Assembly (NCBI GenBank): GCA_040877545.1
Contig: JBBDNN010000064.1
Location: 1-64,000, forward strand
From: Gracilimonas sp040877545
Lineage (GTDB): Bacteria > Bacteroidota > Rhodothermia > Balneolales > Balneolaceae
DNA length: 64,000 nucleotides
Direction of reading: 5' to 3'
The notes beneath the pieces were generated by a model. It was not told the DNA's origin. It saw nothing but the letters and a program-made list of their open reading frames with translations, and made no database searches. Below, one piece after another: positions 1 to 8,047 of the stretch; the stretch's first letter is position 1; every line of letters starts with the position of its first letter. The position numbers were made by a program, and so were the translations under genes.

Positions 1-2
1 AT

Positions 3-467
3 TTGCCTTTATTTACTTTTCCAGAAGTAGCTGATGTAATTTTAGAAGTACTAACATTTTTGCAGGAAGAAAGAGATGTAAAGCTCTATGCCTATGTAAT
101 TATGGAAAATCATATCCACTTTATTGTTGAAGGTGGCGATTTGAAAAAGAAACTGAGGCTATCCAAATCATTTGCAGCAAATAGAATTATTGATGTGTTG
201 AAAGAAAGAGGGAAAAGTAAAATTTTAGACAGATTAAAGTGGAGTAAGCTCAAACATAAGAAACATATTATACATCAAGTATGGGCGGAGGGTTTACATC
301 CCATTCAATTAACTTCTGTAGAAATGGTAAATCAGAAGATGGAATACATTCACATGAACCCGGTGAAAAGAGGTTATGTGGATCGTCCGGAGCATTGGCG
401 ATATTCTTCTGCCCGGCATTATTTGGGTGGGGAAGGACTAATTCCTATCACTTTATTTGGTGGTTGA
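3..467 (+). CDS. REP-associated (Y1/RAYT) transposase, 5'-truncated by the window edge
   Basis: HUH single-strand transposase of the IS200-like/RAYT group, which cuts and joins REP hairpins through a tyrosine. The HUH metal motif is seen as NHIHF at about residues 36-40. The C-terminal family signature is present too: MNPVKRGYV near residues 117-125, followed by WRYSSA. The reading frame is already open at the first base and these proteins normally have about 25-40 more N-terminal residues, so the gene starts outside the window and the TTG at base 3 is not a real start. The DNA just downstream holds small hairpins of the kind such proteins act on. Confidence 0.8.
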   Translation: MPLFTFPEVADVILEVLTFLQEERDVKLYAYVIMENHIHFIVEGGDLKKKLRLSKSFAANRIIDVLKERGKSKILDRLKWSKLKHKKHIIHQVWAEGLHPIQLTSVEMVNQKMEYIHMNPVKRGYVDRPEHWRYSSARHYLGGEGLIPITLFGG

Positions 468-474
468 GTTGTTG

Positions 475-560
475 CTCACTGGAACCGGGAGGTTCTCCCA
501 TCGGGATGCCTTTGGCAAGACCAAGCGTTGCGAACTGAAAGTTCGGAACGAGAATAAGAG
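475..560. repeat. REP-like hairpin cluster after the RAYT gene
   Basis: Three short inverted repeats lie within 70 bases of the transposase stop. GGAACC/GGTTC arms are at 481-486 and 491-495, TTGG/CCAA arms at 512-515 and 521-524, and a tight CGAACT-GAA-AGTTCG hairpin at 531-545. RAYT proteins are usually found beside the REP hairpins they process, so this is probably the element's own end. No second full copy was seen in the window. Confidence 0.4.
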
Positions 561-603
561 ATCTGGGTGACTTAGGATATTAAACAGTCTTACAAGAGTG
601 AAA

Positions 604-2001
604 TCATTCATCCGCAGTTGAAAGATTTTCGAAACGGGCGAATTCTTCCACGAAAAAATGATTTTTGGTTCCAATAGGTCCATTGCGTTGTTTTCTCACG
701 ATAACTTCAGCCAAACCTTTGGTTGAACGACCATCTTCGGTGGTTACGATATGATAATACTCCGGACGATAAAGAAAAATAACCACATCGGCATCCTGCT
801 CAATTGATCCGAATTCGCGCAAATCACTAAGCAATGGCCGCTTATCACCGCCACGCTGTTCTACAGCTCGACTCAACTGTGAAAGCACAATCACCGGAAC
901 ATCTAGATCTTTGGCAAGTGATTTCAACTCACGAGAAATGGAGGCAATTTCCTGTTCCCGGCTTTCGGCATCTAGGGCAGAACTTTGCATCAGCTGTAGA
1001 TAATCGATGATGACCAAACCTATATCATACTCGTTTTTCAATCGCCTACATTCTGCGCGCAATTCCATCAGGTTGATAGGAGTATCATCAATAAATAATT
1101 TAGCTTCATAAAGCCTCCCAGCGGCATTAATCACCTCCGAAAATTCATAGTCTTTTAAATTACCTTTACGGGCTTCATAACCTTTAACACGGGCTTCCAT
1201 AGTGATCAAGCGGTGCATCAGAGCCTGATTACTCATCTCCAGACTGAATATAACGACAGGTACACGCTTAGATTCATCTGGATACATAGCCGCGTTAAGG
1301 GCTGCGGTAAGTACAAAAGCAGTTTTACCCATTGATGGACGTGCCGCAATAATTATCAGGTCGCCGTTTTGCCAACCGGCAGTTAGGTCATCGATGGCAA
1401 GCCCGGCCGGAACTCCTGTAATGACTGATTTGTTATTTAGACTTTCTTCTAGAGACGAAAGGGTCTCCGGCAGAATATCTTTAACGGGTTTGGCAAAATT
1501 CTTGTTTCTTTTCTTGTTTCTTTCACCGGGAAACCAAAAATCAGAATAGTACTCATCTATTATAGGTATCAGTTTTTCATTCCACCAAAAATCAATATTG
1601 CTAAATAATTTAAGTTCTGAGCTTTGATTAATTACATCTTGTGCACCATTAGTTATGTTTTCATTAGTAACTACCTTGACCTTATTTATTTTAATTTTAT
1701 CTCCATTTGGACTTAAATATGGATATTCAAATGCTTGCTTGATTTGAGATTTTACTTCTTCAATTGAAGTTGATGCACCGCTTACCTTTCCTTTTTTCAC
1801 TACAAATGCATACCAATCATTTCCTTCGATAGAATTGTCAAATCTTGCTATAATATCTTTTCCTTTTTCTGGACTACCATACCTGTGAGTGTGATAAACA
1901 TCCTTGAAACCTCTCTTTTTTAAAAGATCTATTAAAAATTTTCGAAATAAATCTTCATTCTTAAAGCTTCTCAGTTTTTTAATTTTTTCTTCAGTATTCA
2001 A
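604..2001 (-). CDS. Chimera: Mrr-like restriction nuclease domain + DnaB helicase motor
   Basis: Residues 175-460 are a typical DnaB C-terminal RecA-like motor. They carry the linker motif ITGVPAG (194-200), Walker A RPSMGKTAF (221-229), Walker B LVIIDYLQLM (329-338) and the arginine-rich DLREFGSIEQDADVV stretch (393-407), where F397 replaces the usual serine. Residues 1-160 are not a DnaB N-terminal domain. They look like the restriction-endonuclease-like domain seen at the front of some NTPase defence proteins: PEKGKDI (44-50, D49), then WYAFVVKKGK (63-72), then QIKQAFEYPY and KVKVVTNENI. The start is TTG at 1999-2001, with an in-frame stop six codons upstream. The nuclease part (about 1509-2001) is clearly more AT-rich than the motor part. 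Loss of the DnaB N-terminal domain would remove primase contacts, so it may not be the cell's replicative helicase. Defence, element-replication and recombination-junk explanations all remain open. Confidence 0.7.
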   Translation of the reverse strand: MNTEEKIKKLRSFKNEDLFRKFLIDLLKKRGFKDVYHTHRYGSPEKGKDIIARFDNSIEGNDWYAFVVKKGKVSGASTSIEEVKSQIKQAFEYPYLSPNGDKIKINKVKVVTNENITNGAQDVINQSSELKLFSNIDFWWNEKLIPIIDEYYSDFWFPGERNKKRNKNFAKPVKDILPETLSSLEESLNNKSVITGVPAGLAIDDLTAGWQNGDLIIIAARPSMGKTAFVLTAALNAAMYPDESKRVPVVIFSLEMSNQALMHRLITMEARVKGYEARKGNLKDYEFSEVINAAGRLYEAKLFIDDTPINLMELRAECRRLKNEYDIGLVIIDYLQLMQSSALDAESREQEIASISRELKSLAKDLDVPVIVLSQLSRAVEQRGGDKRPLLSDLREFGSIEQDADVVIFLYRPEYYHIVTTEDGRSTKGLAEVIVRKQRNGPIGTKNHFFVEEFARFENLSTADE

Positions 2002-2013
2002 TATAGAAATTTA

Positions 2014-2025
2014 ACTTTAGGTATG
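2014..2025. repeat. Short dispersed motif, copy 1
   Basis: ACTTTAGGTATG, found again at 9910-9921. Both copies lie in intergenic DNA beside AT-rich accessory genes, just upstream of the chimeric helicase gene here and downstream of the restriction island there. Possibly an edge of a small mobile element; twelve bases alone is weak evidence. Confidence 0.25.
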
Positions 2026-2117
2026 GTTGACACATAATTATCCGCAATGTCTGAATGTAATAAACCCAACTCAATATTCCTCAATGCATTACCACCTCTA
2101 ATCTCCCAGATCTTTTC

Positions 2118-2193
2118 AGTCTTCAGCGCCAGCGGTGACTGTCACAAAGTGATGGCTATGCCGAAAAGCTGTAGCAAAGGAAGTCTCAGACTT
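2118..2193. repeat. Dispersed two-block intergenic repeat, copy 1
   Basis: Contains the block AGTCTTCAGCG followed by AGCGGTGACT (2118-2140) and then the inverted repeat AAGTCTCAGACTT (2181-2193). The same two blocks in the same order recur at 23449-23501, with a shorter spacer. Non-coding and REP-like. Confidence 0.5.
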
Positions 2194-2246
2194 CCATAAA
2201 AGCATCTAAATTAAAACTCTTCTATCATATCTCCCACCCAAAATAA

Positions 2247-2255
2247 TTATCCACA
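2247..2255 (+). other. DnaA box in the 2002-2331 intergenic gap
   Basis: Perfect TTATCCACA; a weaker TTATCCGCA lies at 2038-2046. The 330-base gap between the chimeric helicase gene and ffh otherwise holds the dispersed repeats and a possible ffh promoter (TATTTTTA near 2285). No further gene was seen. Confidence 0.45.
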
Positions 2256-2331
2256 TAACTGTTGATAAGCCTTGAAAGATGCCGTATTTTTACAGGCTCT
2301 GTAATTGGCGGAGAAAAATCGTTTTATCATT

Positions 2332-3672
2332 ATGTTTGAAGATCTATCCTCAAAATTAGACAAAGCCTTTCAGTCACTGAAAGGCGAAGCACGAATCACC
2401 GATGTGAATATCGCGGAGACTGTCCGTGAAATTCGCCGCGCGCTGCTCGATGCCGATGTTAATTACGAGGTAGCCCGCCAGTTTACCGCAGATATTAAAG
2501 AGCAGGTAATGGGATCAGACGTGCTCACCAGTGTTAACCCCGGCCAACAGTTCACAAAAATTGTGTTCGACAAGCTTGTGGAAACATTTGGTGGCGAAAA
2601 ATCTGATATCGCTACCGCTCACACACCTCCTACCGTAATTCTTATAGCCGGCCTCCAGGGTTCGGGTAAAACAACCTTTGCAGGTAAGTTAGCCCGATAC
2701 TTAAAGCAGGAGCATAAAAGGAATCCTCTTCTTGCTGCCGCCGATGTTTATCGCCCTGCCGCTGTAGACCAGCTTAAGTCTCTCGCCTCTCAAATTGATG
2801 TTCCGGTGTATTCCATCGAACAGAAAGACGCCGTTCGTGTTGCCAAAGAAGCCGTTTCAATGGCTAAAAGCCTGGCACTCGATACCGTTATTATTGATAC
2901 CGCGGGACGATTACACGTAGATGAGGAAATGATGAATGAGGTTGCCGAAATTAAGAAAGCGGTTAATCCTCACGAAATCTTATTTGTTGTGGATGCGATG
3001 ACCGGACAGGACGCCGTAAACACAGCAAAAGAATTCAACGAGCGCATTAATTACGACGGCGTGGTTCTTACCAAGCTGGATGGCGACACCCGTGGTGGTG
3101 CCGCTCTTTCCATAAAGTCTGTTGTAAACAAACCCATCAAATTTGTAAGCACCGGCGAAAAGCTGGAAGCGATGTCTCCTTTCCACCCGGACAGGATGGC
3201 TCAGCGAATTTTAGGGATGGGTGATGTTGTATCGCTTGTTGAAAAAGCACAAAAAGAATTTGATCAGGATGAAGCTGAAAAACTTCAGAAGAGAATCCAG
3301 TCGGATAAATTCGACCTGGAAGATTTTCTTGCTCAAATTCAAAAGATCAAGAAAATGGGTGATTTCACCGATCTTGTATCTATGGTACCCGGCGCCAGCA
3401 AAGCATTAGATAATGCGGAAATCGATGACGATGCCTTTAAACCGATTGAAGCTATGATCTTATCAATGACGCCGGAAGAGCGTCAGAACCCTGAAATGTT
3501 GAATGGTAATCGCCGCAGGCGTATCGCGAAAGGTTCTGGCACCACTGTGCGTGAGATTAATGATCTCATGAAACAGTTTGATCAAATGAAAAAAATGATG
3601 AAGACCATGTCTAAAATGGGTAAAACCGGACGTGCTCTTCAGGGATTGAAAAATCTGCCTATCGGCCGATAA
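2332..3672 (+). CDS. ffh: Signal recognition particle protein Ffh
   Basis: SRP GTPase that binds signal sequences and 4.5S RNA and docks to FtsY at the membrane. The order is a helical N domain, a G domain with P-loop GLQGSGKTT, DTAGRLHVDEE, TKLDGDTRGGAAL, and a methionine-rich M domain ending in MKKMMKTMSKMGKTG. The frame is open from a TTG at 2305, but the ATG at 2332 gives the normal Ffh start (MFEDLSSKLDKAF) and is preferred; a GGCGGAG lies at 2307-2313. Length 446 residues is normal. It leads the rpsP-rimM-trmD-rplS group, a common bacterial arrangement. Confidence 0.97.
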   Translation: MFEDLSSKLDKAFQSLKGEARITDVNIAETVREIRRALLDADVNYEVARQFTADIKEQVMGSDVLTSVNPGQQFTKIVFDKLVETFGGEKSDIATAHTPPTVILIAGLQGSGKTTFAGKLARYLKQEHKRNPLLAAADVYRPAAVDQLKSLASQIDVPVYSIEQKDAVRVAKEAVSMAKSLALDTVIIDTAGRLHVDEEMMNEVAEIKKAVNPHEILFVVDAMTGQDAVNTAKEFNERINYDGVVLTKLDGDTRGGAALSIKSVVNKPIKFVSTGEKLEAMSPFHPDRMAQRILGMGDVVSLVEKAQKEFDQDEAEKLQKRIQSDKFDLEDFLAQIQKIKKMGDFTDLVSMVPGASKALDNAEIDDDAFKPIEAMILSMTPEERQNPEMLNGNRRRRIAKGSGTTVREINDLMKQFDQMKKMMKTMSKMGKTGRALQGLKNLPIGR

Positions 3673-3705
3673 GAATTATTAAATCAAATACACTGGAGTA
3701 AATCA

Positions 3706-4791
3706 TTGCTAAGAATTAGACTACAACGAAAAGGCCGCAAAAAGCGTCCTATCTGGCACATCGTTATTGCCGACAGCCGCTCAGCAAGAGACGGCCGCAT
3801 TATCGAGCAAGTTGGACGTTATGATAACGTAACCGAAAAAAAGGAAGTAATCCTTAACGAAGACCGCATTTTCTACTGGTTAGACAGCGGCGCACAACCA
3901 TCCGATACTGTTCGCAAAATACTTCGCAGAGAAGGCTTGCTATACAAGCGCCATCTCATGGGATGGGGTAAAAGTGAAGAAGAAATTGAAGCTGCGCTGA
4001 GCGAATGGGAATCTTACAGAGAATCAAAAGACAGCTCTGAAGTTTCCCGCAAAGAACAGTATCAATCTATTCTGGATGCGGAAGAAAAAGAGTATAAAAA
4101 GCAACTCGAAGAAAAAGCTGAAAAAGCCGCTGCCGAAATAAAAGCTGAAAAAGCTCAGAAAGAAGCAGATGAAAAAGCTGCAAAAGAAGAAGAAACCGCT
4201 GAACATGGCGATACTTCTGCAACTGTTGAAAAAGAAGCTACTGCTGAGGATAAAGCTGCAAAAGCTGCCGAATCAGAAAAAGAAGAAGAAACAGTTGTTA
4301 CCAAAGACGCTGCAGAAGCGAAAGCCGCAAAAGGTGCGGCAGAAGATGTGGATGAACCTGTAGCCTCGGAAGGTGATACTTCGCCCGAATCAGCAAACCT
4401 TACAGAAGAGCCTGATGCCGATGCAAAAGAAGCGGCTGAAGCTGTTGAAGAAAAGGTGACTGATGTTTCTGAACCACCTAAAACAGAAGATGCTAAGGAT
4501 GAAGTTGCCGGCAACGGTGGCGACGAAGACACAGCAACTGAAGGCGAAGAAGCTACAGCACCGGTTGAAGAAGTATCTGATACACAAGCCGAAGAGGTAA
4601 AGGAAGAAGTTGAAGATACAGAGCCAAAGCCTGAGGATGATACCCCCGGTAAAGTGTCGACAGATTTAACTGCAAAAGAAGCCATTGATCATATCAATGA
4701 TACAGACCTTGCAGACTTGAAAGGATTTGTACCAGACGATGAAAACCGCGTGACGGTTCAGCGTGCCTGGGAAAGTAAACAGGAAGGATAA
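3706..4791 (+). CDS. rpsP: Ribosomal protein S16 with a very long acidic tail
   Basis: The first ~85 residues are standard small-subunit protein S16 (starting MLRIRLQRKGRKKRPIW). Start is TTG at 3706 with GGAG upstream (3693-3696), and there is no better ATG. After about residue 115 comes a low-complexity Ala/Glu/Lys then Glu/Asp/Thr-rich tail of roughly 200 residues. A folded-looking end follows (about residues 317-361, from TAKEAIDHINDTDLADLKGF to RAWESKQEG). Bacterial S16 is usually 80-100 residues and somewhat longer in Bacteroidota; 361 is extreme. rimM follows after 20 bases. The tail reads without stops and its 3' module is well defined, so it is probably expressed. Confidence 0.93.
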   Translation: MLRIRLQRKGRKKRPIWHIVIADSRSARDGRIIEQVGRYDNVTEKKEVILNEDRIFYWLDSGAQPSDTVRKILRREGLLYKRHLMGWGKSEEEIEAALSEWESYRESKDSSEVSRKEQYQSILDAEEKEYKKQLEEKAEKAAAEIKAEKAQKEADEKAAKEEETAEHGDTSATVEKEATAEDKAAKAAESEKEEETVVTKDAAEAKAAKGAAEDVDEPVASEGDTSPESANLTEEPDADAKEAAEAVEEKVTDVSEPPKTEDAKDEVAGNGGDEDTATEGEEATAPVEEVSDTQAEEVKEEVEDTEPKPEDDTPGKVSTDLTAKEAIDHINDTDLADLKGFVPDDENRVTVQRAWESKQEG

Positions 4792-4811
4792 TAATTTAAT
4801 ATCCGGCGCCT

Positions 4812-5345
4812 ATGAATCGGGACGCCAATACACCGGGATTTGTCCAAATCGGACAAATTATTCGTCCGCAGGGAATGTCGGGCGAAGTTAAAGCTGTTTT
4901 TGAAGCTGAAGCTGCTGGTTCTGTGGAAGAATTAGATCTCGTGTATTTGCGAAATGAGCGGGGCGATTTTTATCCTGCACGAATTTCAAAACTTCGTGTT
5001 GAAGGAAAAGGAAAAAATATTTCGTTCTTTGTACAATTTGAACATATCGCTGATCGAAACTCAGCAGAAGCCTTAAAAAACCGCGGACTGTTTTTGGAAA
5101 CAAGAAATGCCCCGGGATTTATCACAGCTCCAAAGGAAAATTCTCTTATGGATCATGAAGTGATAGATGAACATAATGCTTCTGTAGGATTGGTTGTGGA
5201 TGTGATGGATAATCCGGCGCACCCTATTTTAGTGGTGGCCACAACATCCGGAACACGGCTTATCCCTTTTGTAGATCATTATGTCACAGAAGTGAGCGAT
5301 CAAAATATCTACTGTCAAAATCTTGATCAACTGGAGGGAGTCTAA
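4812..5345 (+). CDS. rimM: 16S rRNA processing protein RimM
   Basis: Ribosome maturation factor that binds S19 and helps assemble the 30S head. It has the N-terminal beta-barrel signature IGQIIRPQGMSGEVKA (about residues 13-28) and a C-terminal PRC barrel with NPAHPILVV and LIPFVDHYV. Length 177 is normal. It lies between rpsP and trmD, and trmD begins at the very next base after its stop, so the two are translationally coupled. Confidence 0.95.
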   Translation: MNRDANTPGFVQIGQIIRPQGMSGEVKAVFEAEAAGSVEELDLVYLRNERGDFYPARISKLRVEGKGKNISFFVQFEHIADRNSAEALKNRGLFLETRNAPGFITAPKENSLMDHEVIDEHNASVGLVVDVMDNPAHPILVVATTSGTRLIPFVDHYVTEVSDQNIYCQNLDQLEGV

Positions 5346-6038
5346 ATGAGAATTGATATTATATCTGCCGTTCCCGCTTTGTTGGAAGGTCCTTTGCAGC
5401 ACAGCATTGTAAAACGGGCTCTTGATAAAAACCTGGTTGAAATTTACGTGCACGATCTTCGGGATTATACCGAAGACAAACACAATAAAGTAGATGATTA
5501 TCCCTATGGCGGCGATGCTGGAATGGTGTTGACTCCCCAGCCAATTTTCTCCTGTATTGAAAAACTGGCAGCCGGGCGTGACTATGACGAACTCATTTTC
5601 ACCGCACCCGACGGAGAGTTATTTAATCAACAGAGTGCAAATATGCTTTCATTGAAAAAAAATATCATCATTCTTTGCGGCCATTATAAAGGTGTAGATC
5701 AGCGAGTACGAGATGAATTAATCACCAAAGAATATTCGATTGGCGATTATGTGCTTTCGGGCGGCGAATTACCCGCAATGGTTATTACAGATGCCATAGC
5801 ACGATTGCTCCCCGGAGTATTAGGCGATGCCGGAAGCGCATTGAATGATTCATTTCAAAATGGATTACTGGAAGCACCGGTTTATACCCGGCCGGCAGAA
5901 TTTAAAGGGTTGAAAGTCCCTGACATTTTGCGATCCGGCGACCATAAAAAAGTAGAGGCCTGGAAGAATGAACAATCCAAAAAGCGCACGAAAGAACGAA
6001 GAAAAGATTTATACGATAAGTTTAAAAAAGAACATTAA
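5346..6038 (+). CDS. trmD: tRNA (guanine-N1)-methyltransferase TrmD
   Basis: Methylates G37 of tRNAs that read codons beginning with C, using S-adenosylmethionine, and so prevents frameshifting. The trefoil-knot SAM site is visible as IGDYVLSGGELPAMVITDA (about residues 132-150), and the dimer-face motif DDYPYGGDAGMVL lies near residues 50-62. The C-terminal basic helix region matches the family. Length 230 is typical. ATG start directly abuts the rimM stop. Confidence 0.96.
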   Translation: MRIDIISAVPALLEGPLQHSIVKRALDKNLVEIYVHDLRDYTEDKHNKVDDYPYGGDAGMVLTPQPIFSCIEKLAAGRDYDELIFTAPDGELFNQQSANMLSLKKNIIILCGHYKGVDQRVRDELITKEYSIGDYVLSGGELPAMVITDAIARLLPGVLGDAGSALNDSFQNGLLEAPVYTRPAEFKGLKVPDILRSGDHKKVEAWKNEQSKKRTKERRKDLYDKFKKEH

Positions 6039-6046
6039 TCAATAGC

Positions 6047-6066
6047 CTCCCGGTTTTCGGAACGGG
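6047..6066 (+). promoter_or_regulatory. Small hairpin between trmD and rplS
   Basis: TCCCG and CGGGA arms enclose a 10-base loop just before rplS. There is no T-run, so it is more likely a leader structure (L19 site) or RNA-processing site than a terminator. Confidence 0.25.
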
Positions 6067-6082
6067 AATAAATTATAGAACC

Positions 6083-6439
6083 ATGGATAAGTTAAAACTT
6101 GTAGAACAAACCCTGATTAACGAGGACATTGCTCCGTTTACCGCCGGGGATACTGTAAATGTGCATTACCGTGTACGTGAGGGAGAAAAAGAACGAATTC
6201 AGCAGTATGAAGGAATTGTGCTTTCTGAACGAGGAAACGGGCCTAATAAAACTTTTACCGTTCGAAAAATCAGCAGCAATGTGGGTGTTGAGCGTATTTT
6301 TCCTTTGAATTCACCATTTATTGCAAAAGTTGAAGTAAAGCGTAAAGGAAAGGTTAGGCGCTCTAAACTCTTTTTCCTCCGCGAGCTTCGTGGTAAAAAA
6401 GCGCGTATCCAGGAGAAAGATAACCTGAACAAAAAGTAA
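6083..6439 (+). CDS. rplS: Ribosomal protein L19
   Basis: Large-subunit protein at the subunit interface. Family signatures are seen: AGDTVNVHYRV (about residues 21-31), the EGIVLSERG stretch and the conserved tail KVRRSKLFFLRELRGKKARI. Length 118 is normal. Final member of the rpsP-rimM-trmD-rplS block; adk follows after a gap containing a long inverted repeat. Confidence 0.97.
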   Translation: MDKLKLVEQTLINEDIAPFTAGDTVNVHYRVREGEKERIQQYEGIVLSERGNGPNKTFTVRKISSNVGVERIFPLNSPFIAKVEVKRKGKVRRSKLFFLRELRGKKARIQEKDNLNKK

Positions 6440-6441
6440 AT

Positions 6442-6532
6442 TTTATTGCGAAAGATAAATTAACCAGAAAATTTTTGCACGTTTTCGGGATTAATTTATT
6501 TCAAAAGCTGGTATTCGCAATAAATATTTTTT
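6442..6532 (+). terminator. Long-range inverted repeat with T-run after rplS
   Basis: Perfect 11-base arms TTTATTGCGAA (6442-6452) and TTCGCAATAAA (6514-6524) are followed by TATTTTTT. The 61-base loop is long for a simple terminator, so it may act as an attenuator before adk. Confidence 0.35.
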
Positions 6533-6544
6533 AATGAAAAATCC

Positions 6545-7099
6545 ATGAATATAATTCTGTTTGGCCCTCCGGGTGCCGGTAAAGGTACACAGGCAAAACT
6601 GTTAGAAGAAGATTTTAATATACCCCATCTTTCTACAGGAGATATTTTCAGAGCGGCTATCAAAAATGAAACACCGCTTGGTATGAAAGTGCAATCTATT
6701 CTGGATTCCGGGCAATTGGTGCCGGATGAAACCGTGGTTGATCTGGTTGCCGATGAACTCTCCAATGAAAAGTATACGGACGGATATATTCTGGATGGCT
6801 TTCCCCGAACTGTTCCCCAAGCCGAAGCCTTCGATTTCTTCCTTCAAAAAAATAATGATCAGCTGGATGCTTTTATTCTCCTGATTGTACCTGAACAAGA
6901 ACTGATCAACCGCATTCTCTCCCGGGGCGAAGGTCGTTCGGATGATACCGAAGAGAAAGTTAAAACCCGCCTAAGAGTGTACCATGAGGAAACCGAGCCG
7001 GTTATGAATCACTACAAAAAGCAGGGGAAGGTTCAGGAGATAAATGGCTTGGGTAGTATTGAGGAAATCTTTAGAAGAATTAAATCAGTTATCGGTTAA
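6545..7099 (+). CDS. adk: Adenylate kinase (short type)
   Basis: Interconverts ATP + AMP and two ADP. P-loop GPPGAGKGTQAK at residues 7-18, AMP-site STGDIFRAAI and the DGFPRTVPQAEAF motif (about residues 80-92) are present. At 184 residues it is the short form, in which the LID is a brief loop around RGEGRSDDTEEKV with no zinc-binding cysteines. ATG at 6545 directly precedes the P-loop strand. Its stop overlaps the left arm of a 14-base inverted repeat (7095-7145). Confidence 0.96.
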   Translation: MNIILFGPPGAGKGTQAKLLEEDFNIPHLSTGDIFRAAIKNETPLGMKVQSILDSGQLVPDETVVDLVADELSNEKYTDGYILDGFPRTVPQAEAFDFFLQKNNDQLDAFILLIVPEQELINRILSRGEGRSDDTEEKVKTRLRVYHEETEPVMNHYKKQGKVQEINGLGSIEEIFRRIKSVIG

Positions 7100-7152
7100 T
7101 GGTTATTTGTGATGCAGGCTTCACCCAATGAAAATAACCATTAACTTATTTT
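7095..7152 (+). terminator. Probable adk terminator with 14-base perfect arms
   Basis: GTTAATGGTTATTT (7095-7108) pairs perfectly with AAATAACCATTAAC (7132-7145), followed by TTATTTT. The left arm contains the adk stop codon. The AT-rich stem and 23-base loop are atypical, but the position fits termination. Confidence 0.45.
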
Positions 7153-7199
7153 GAAAGTTGGCCGGACCTGTTCGGGCATCTTAGATGTTATTAAAATTG

Positions 7200-7224
7200 A
7201 GATTCTGCCTTCGCAGGAATGACT
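7200..7224. repeat. GTCATnCCTGCGAAGGCAGGnATCT repeat, copy 1
   Basis: On the minus strand the core reads GTCATTCCTGCGAAGGCAG, built round the palindrome CTGC-GAAG-GCAG. A second copy is at 39761-39785. Closely similar palindromic repeats occur in intergenic DNA of many bacteria; their role is unknown. Confidence 0.5.
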
Positions 7225-7234
7225 CTAAAAAAAC

Positions 7235-7891
7235 TCATTCCACCTTAACCCAGTTCATCCATTTATCCTTGCTGCTCCGAAATTCTCTGTTTTTTCCATG
7301 AATTTTGTCAGCTTTTACACTATCCGGGTCTGGAAAAAGAAATACAGCACCCAGTAAAATCTCATGAGCTGGAATTCCAAGCATTTCCAAAACCTGGGCT
7401 CTTCTTATAATTCCGCCGGAAGACCAATAGTTTGTTATTCCGCGTTCTGTGGCTGCTAGCAGTAAATTTTGAATAGCCGCGCCGGTAGCCGCAATATGCT
7501 CCATGTTTTTCACATTAGGATAGAACTTCCTGGATTGCGAAGATGAGCGCTCGGGCAGCCATGTTGCCAGGATTAAGGCATCCGCTGCAGCCAGCATTTG
7601 CCGGATACCTTCAGAAGACTTTACCGCCGTTCCGGTTTTCAGCACTCCAAGCAATTCGCGGCAGGATGATGAATCCAAAGCATGAAAACGCCAGGGTTCT
7701 TTTCCTGCTAATTTATTTTCCGTTTGATAGAACTCATCACAGGTATAATGAAAAGGAGCCTTGCCAGCGAGCTCTATAAGTTCCTCAACTTCTTTCCTAA
7801 AAGCCGCTGAAGTATTTACCGGCAGCGGGTCATTTTCATCTGCCTTTAGTTTGATGGTTTGGCGGGAACGGATGGTTTGGGAGTTACTCAT
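7235..7891 (-). CDS. Nitroreductase-family flavoprotein
   Basis: FMN-dependent NAD(P)H oxidoreductase-like protein. Seen are RSRQTIKLKA near the start (the family's basic FMN-contact region), the EPWRFHALDS stretch, and GAAIQNLLLAATERGITNYWSSGG with LGIPAHEILLGAVFL at the C-terminal side, the usual FMN/dimer half. The frame is open from a TTG at 7972, but the ATG at 7891 (MSNSQTIRSRQ) fits the family better. The substrate cannot be told from sequence. It stands alone between adk and the UbiB-like gene. Confidence 0.8.
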   Translation of the reverse strand: MSNSQTIRSRQTIKLKADENDPLPVNTSAAFRKEVEELIELAGKAPFHYTCDEFYQTENKLAGKEPWRFHALDSSSCRELLGVLKTGTAVKSSEGIRQMLAAADALILATWLPERSSSQSRKFYPNVKNMEHIAATGAAIQNLLLAATERGITNYWSSGGIIRRAQVLEMLGIPAHEILLGAVFLFPDPDSVKADKIHGKNREFRSSKDKWMNWVKVE

Positions 7892-8047
7892 CTCTGATTC
7901 TAAGTTTTTACTTCTATGAATGGCCTCGGCTAAAAAACGCAAAAAATGTGTAACAGAAAAGTTATCTGCCAAAAATGTTCTGATTCTTTTGAATTAATTG
8001 AATGATATTTTGGAATCTAATTGGCAGGTTTTCCTCTGCCCTTATTT

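Noticed and set aside
4155..4685. Long minus-strand open frame opposite rpsP
   Set aside because: Ser/Ala repeat text is the mirror of the Glu/Ala tail codons; no ribosome site and no known fold.
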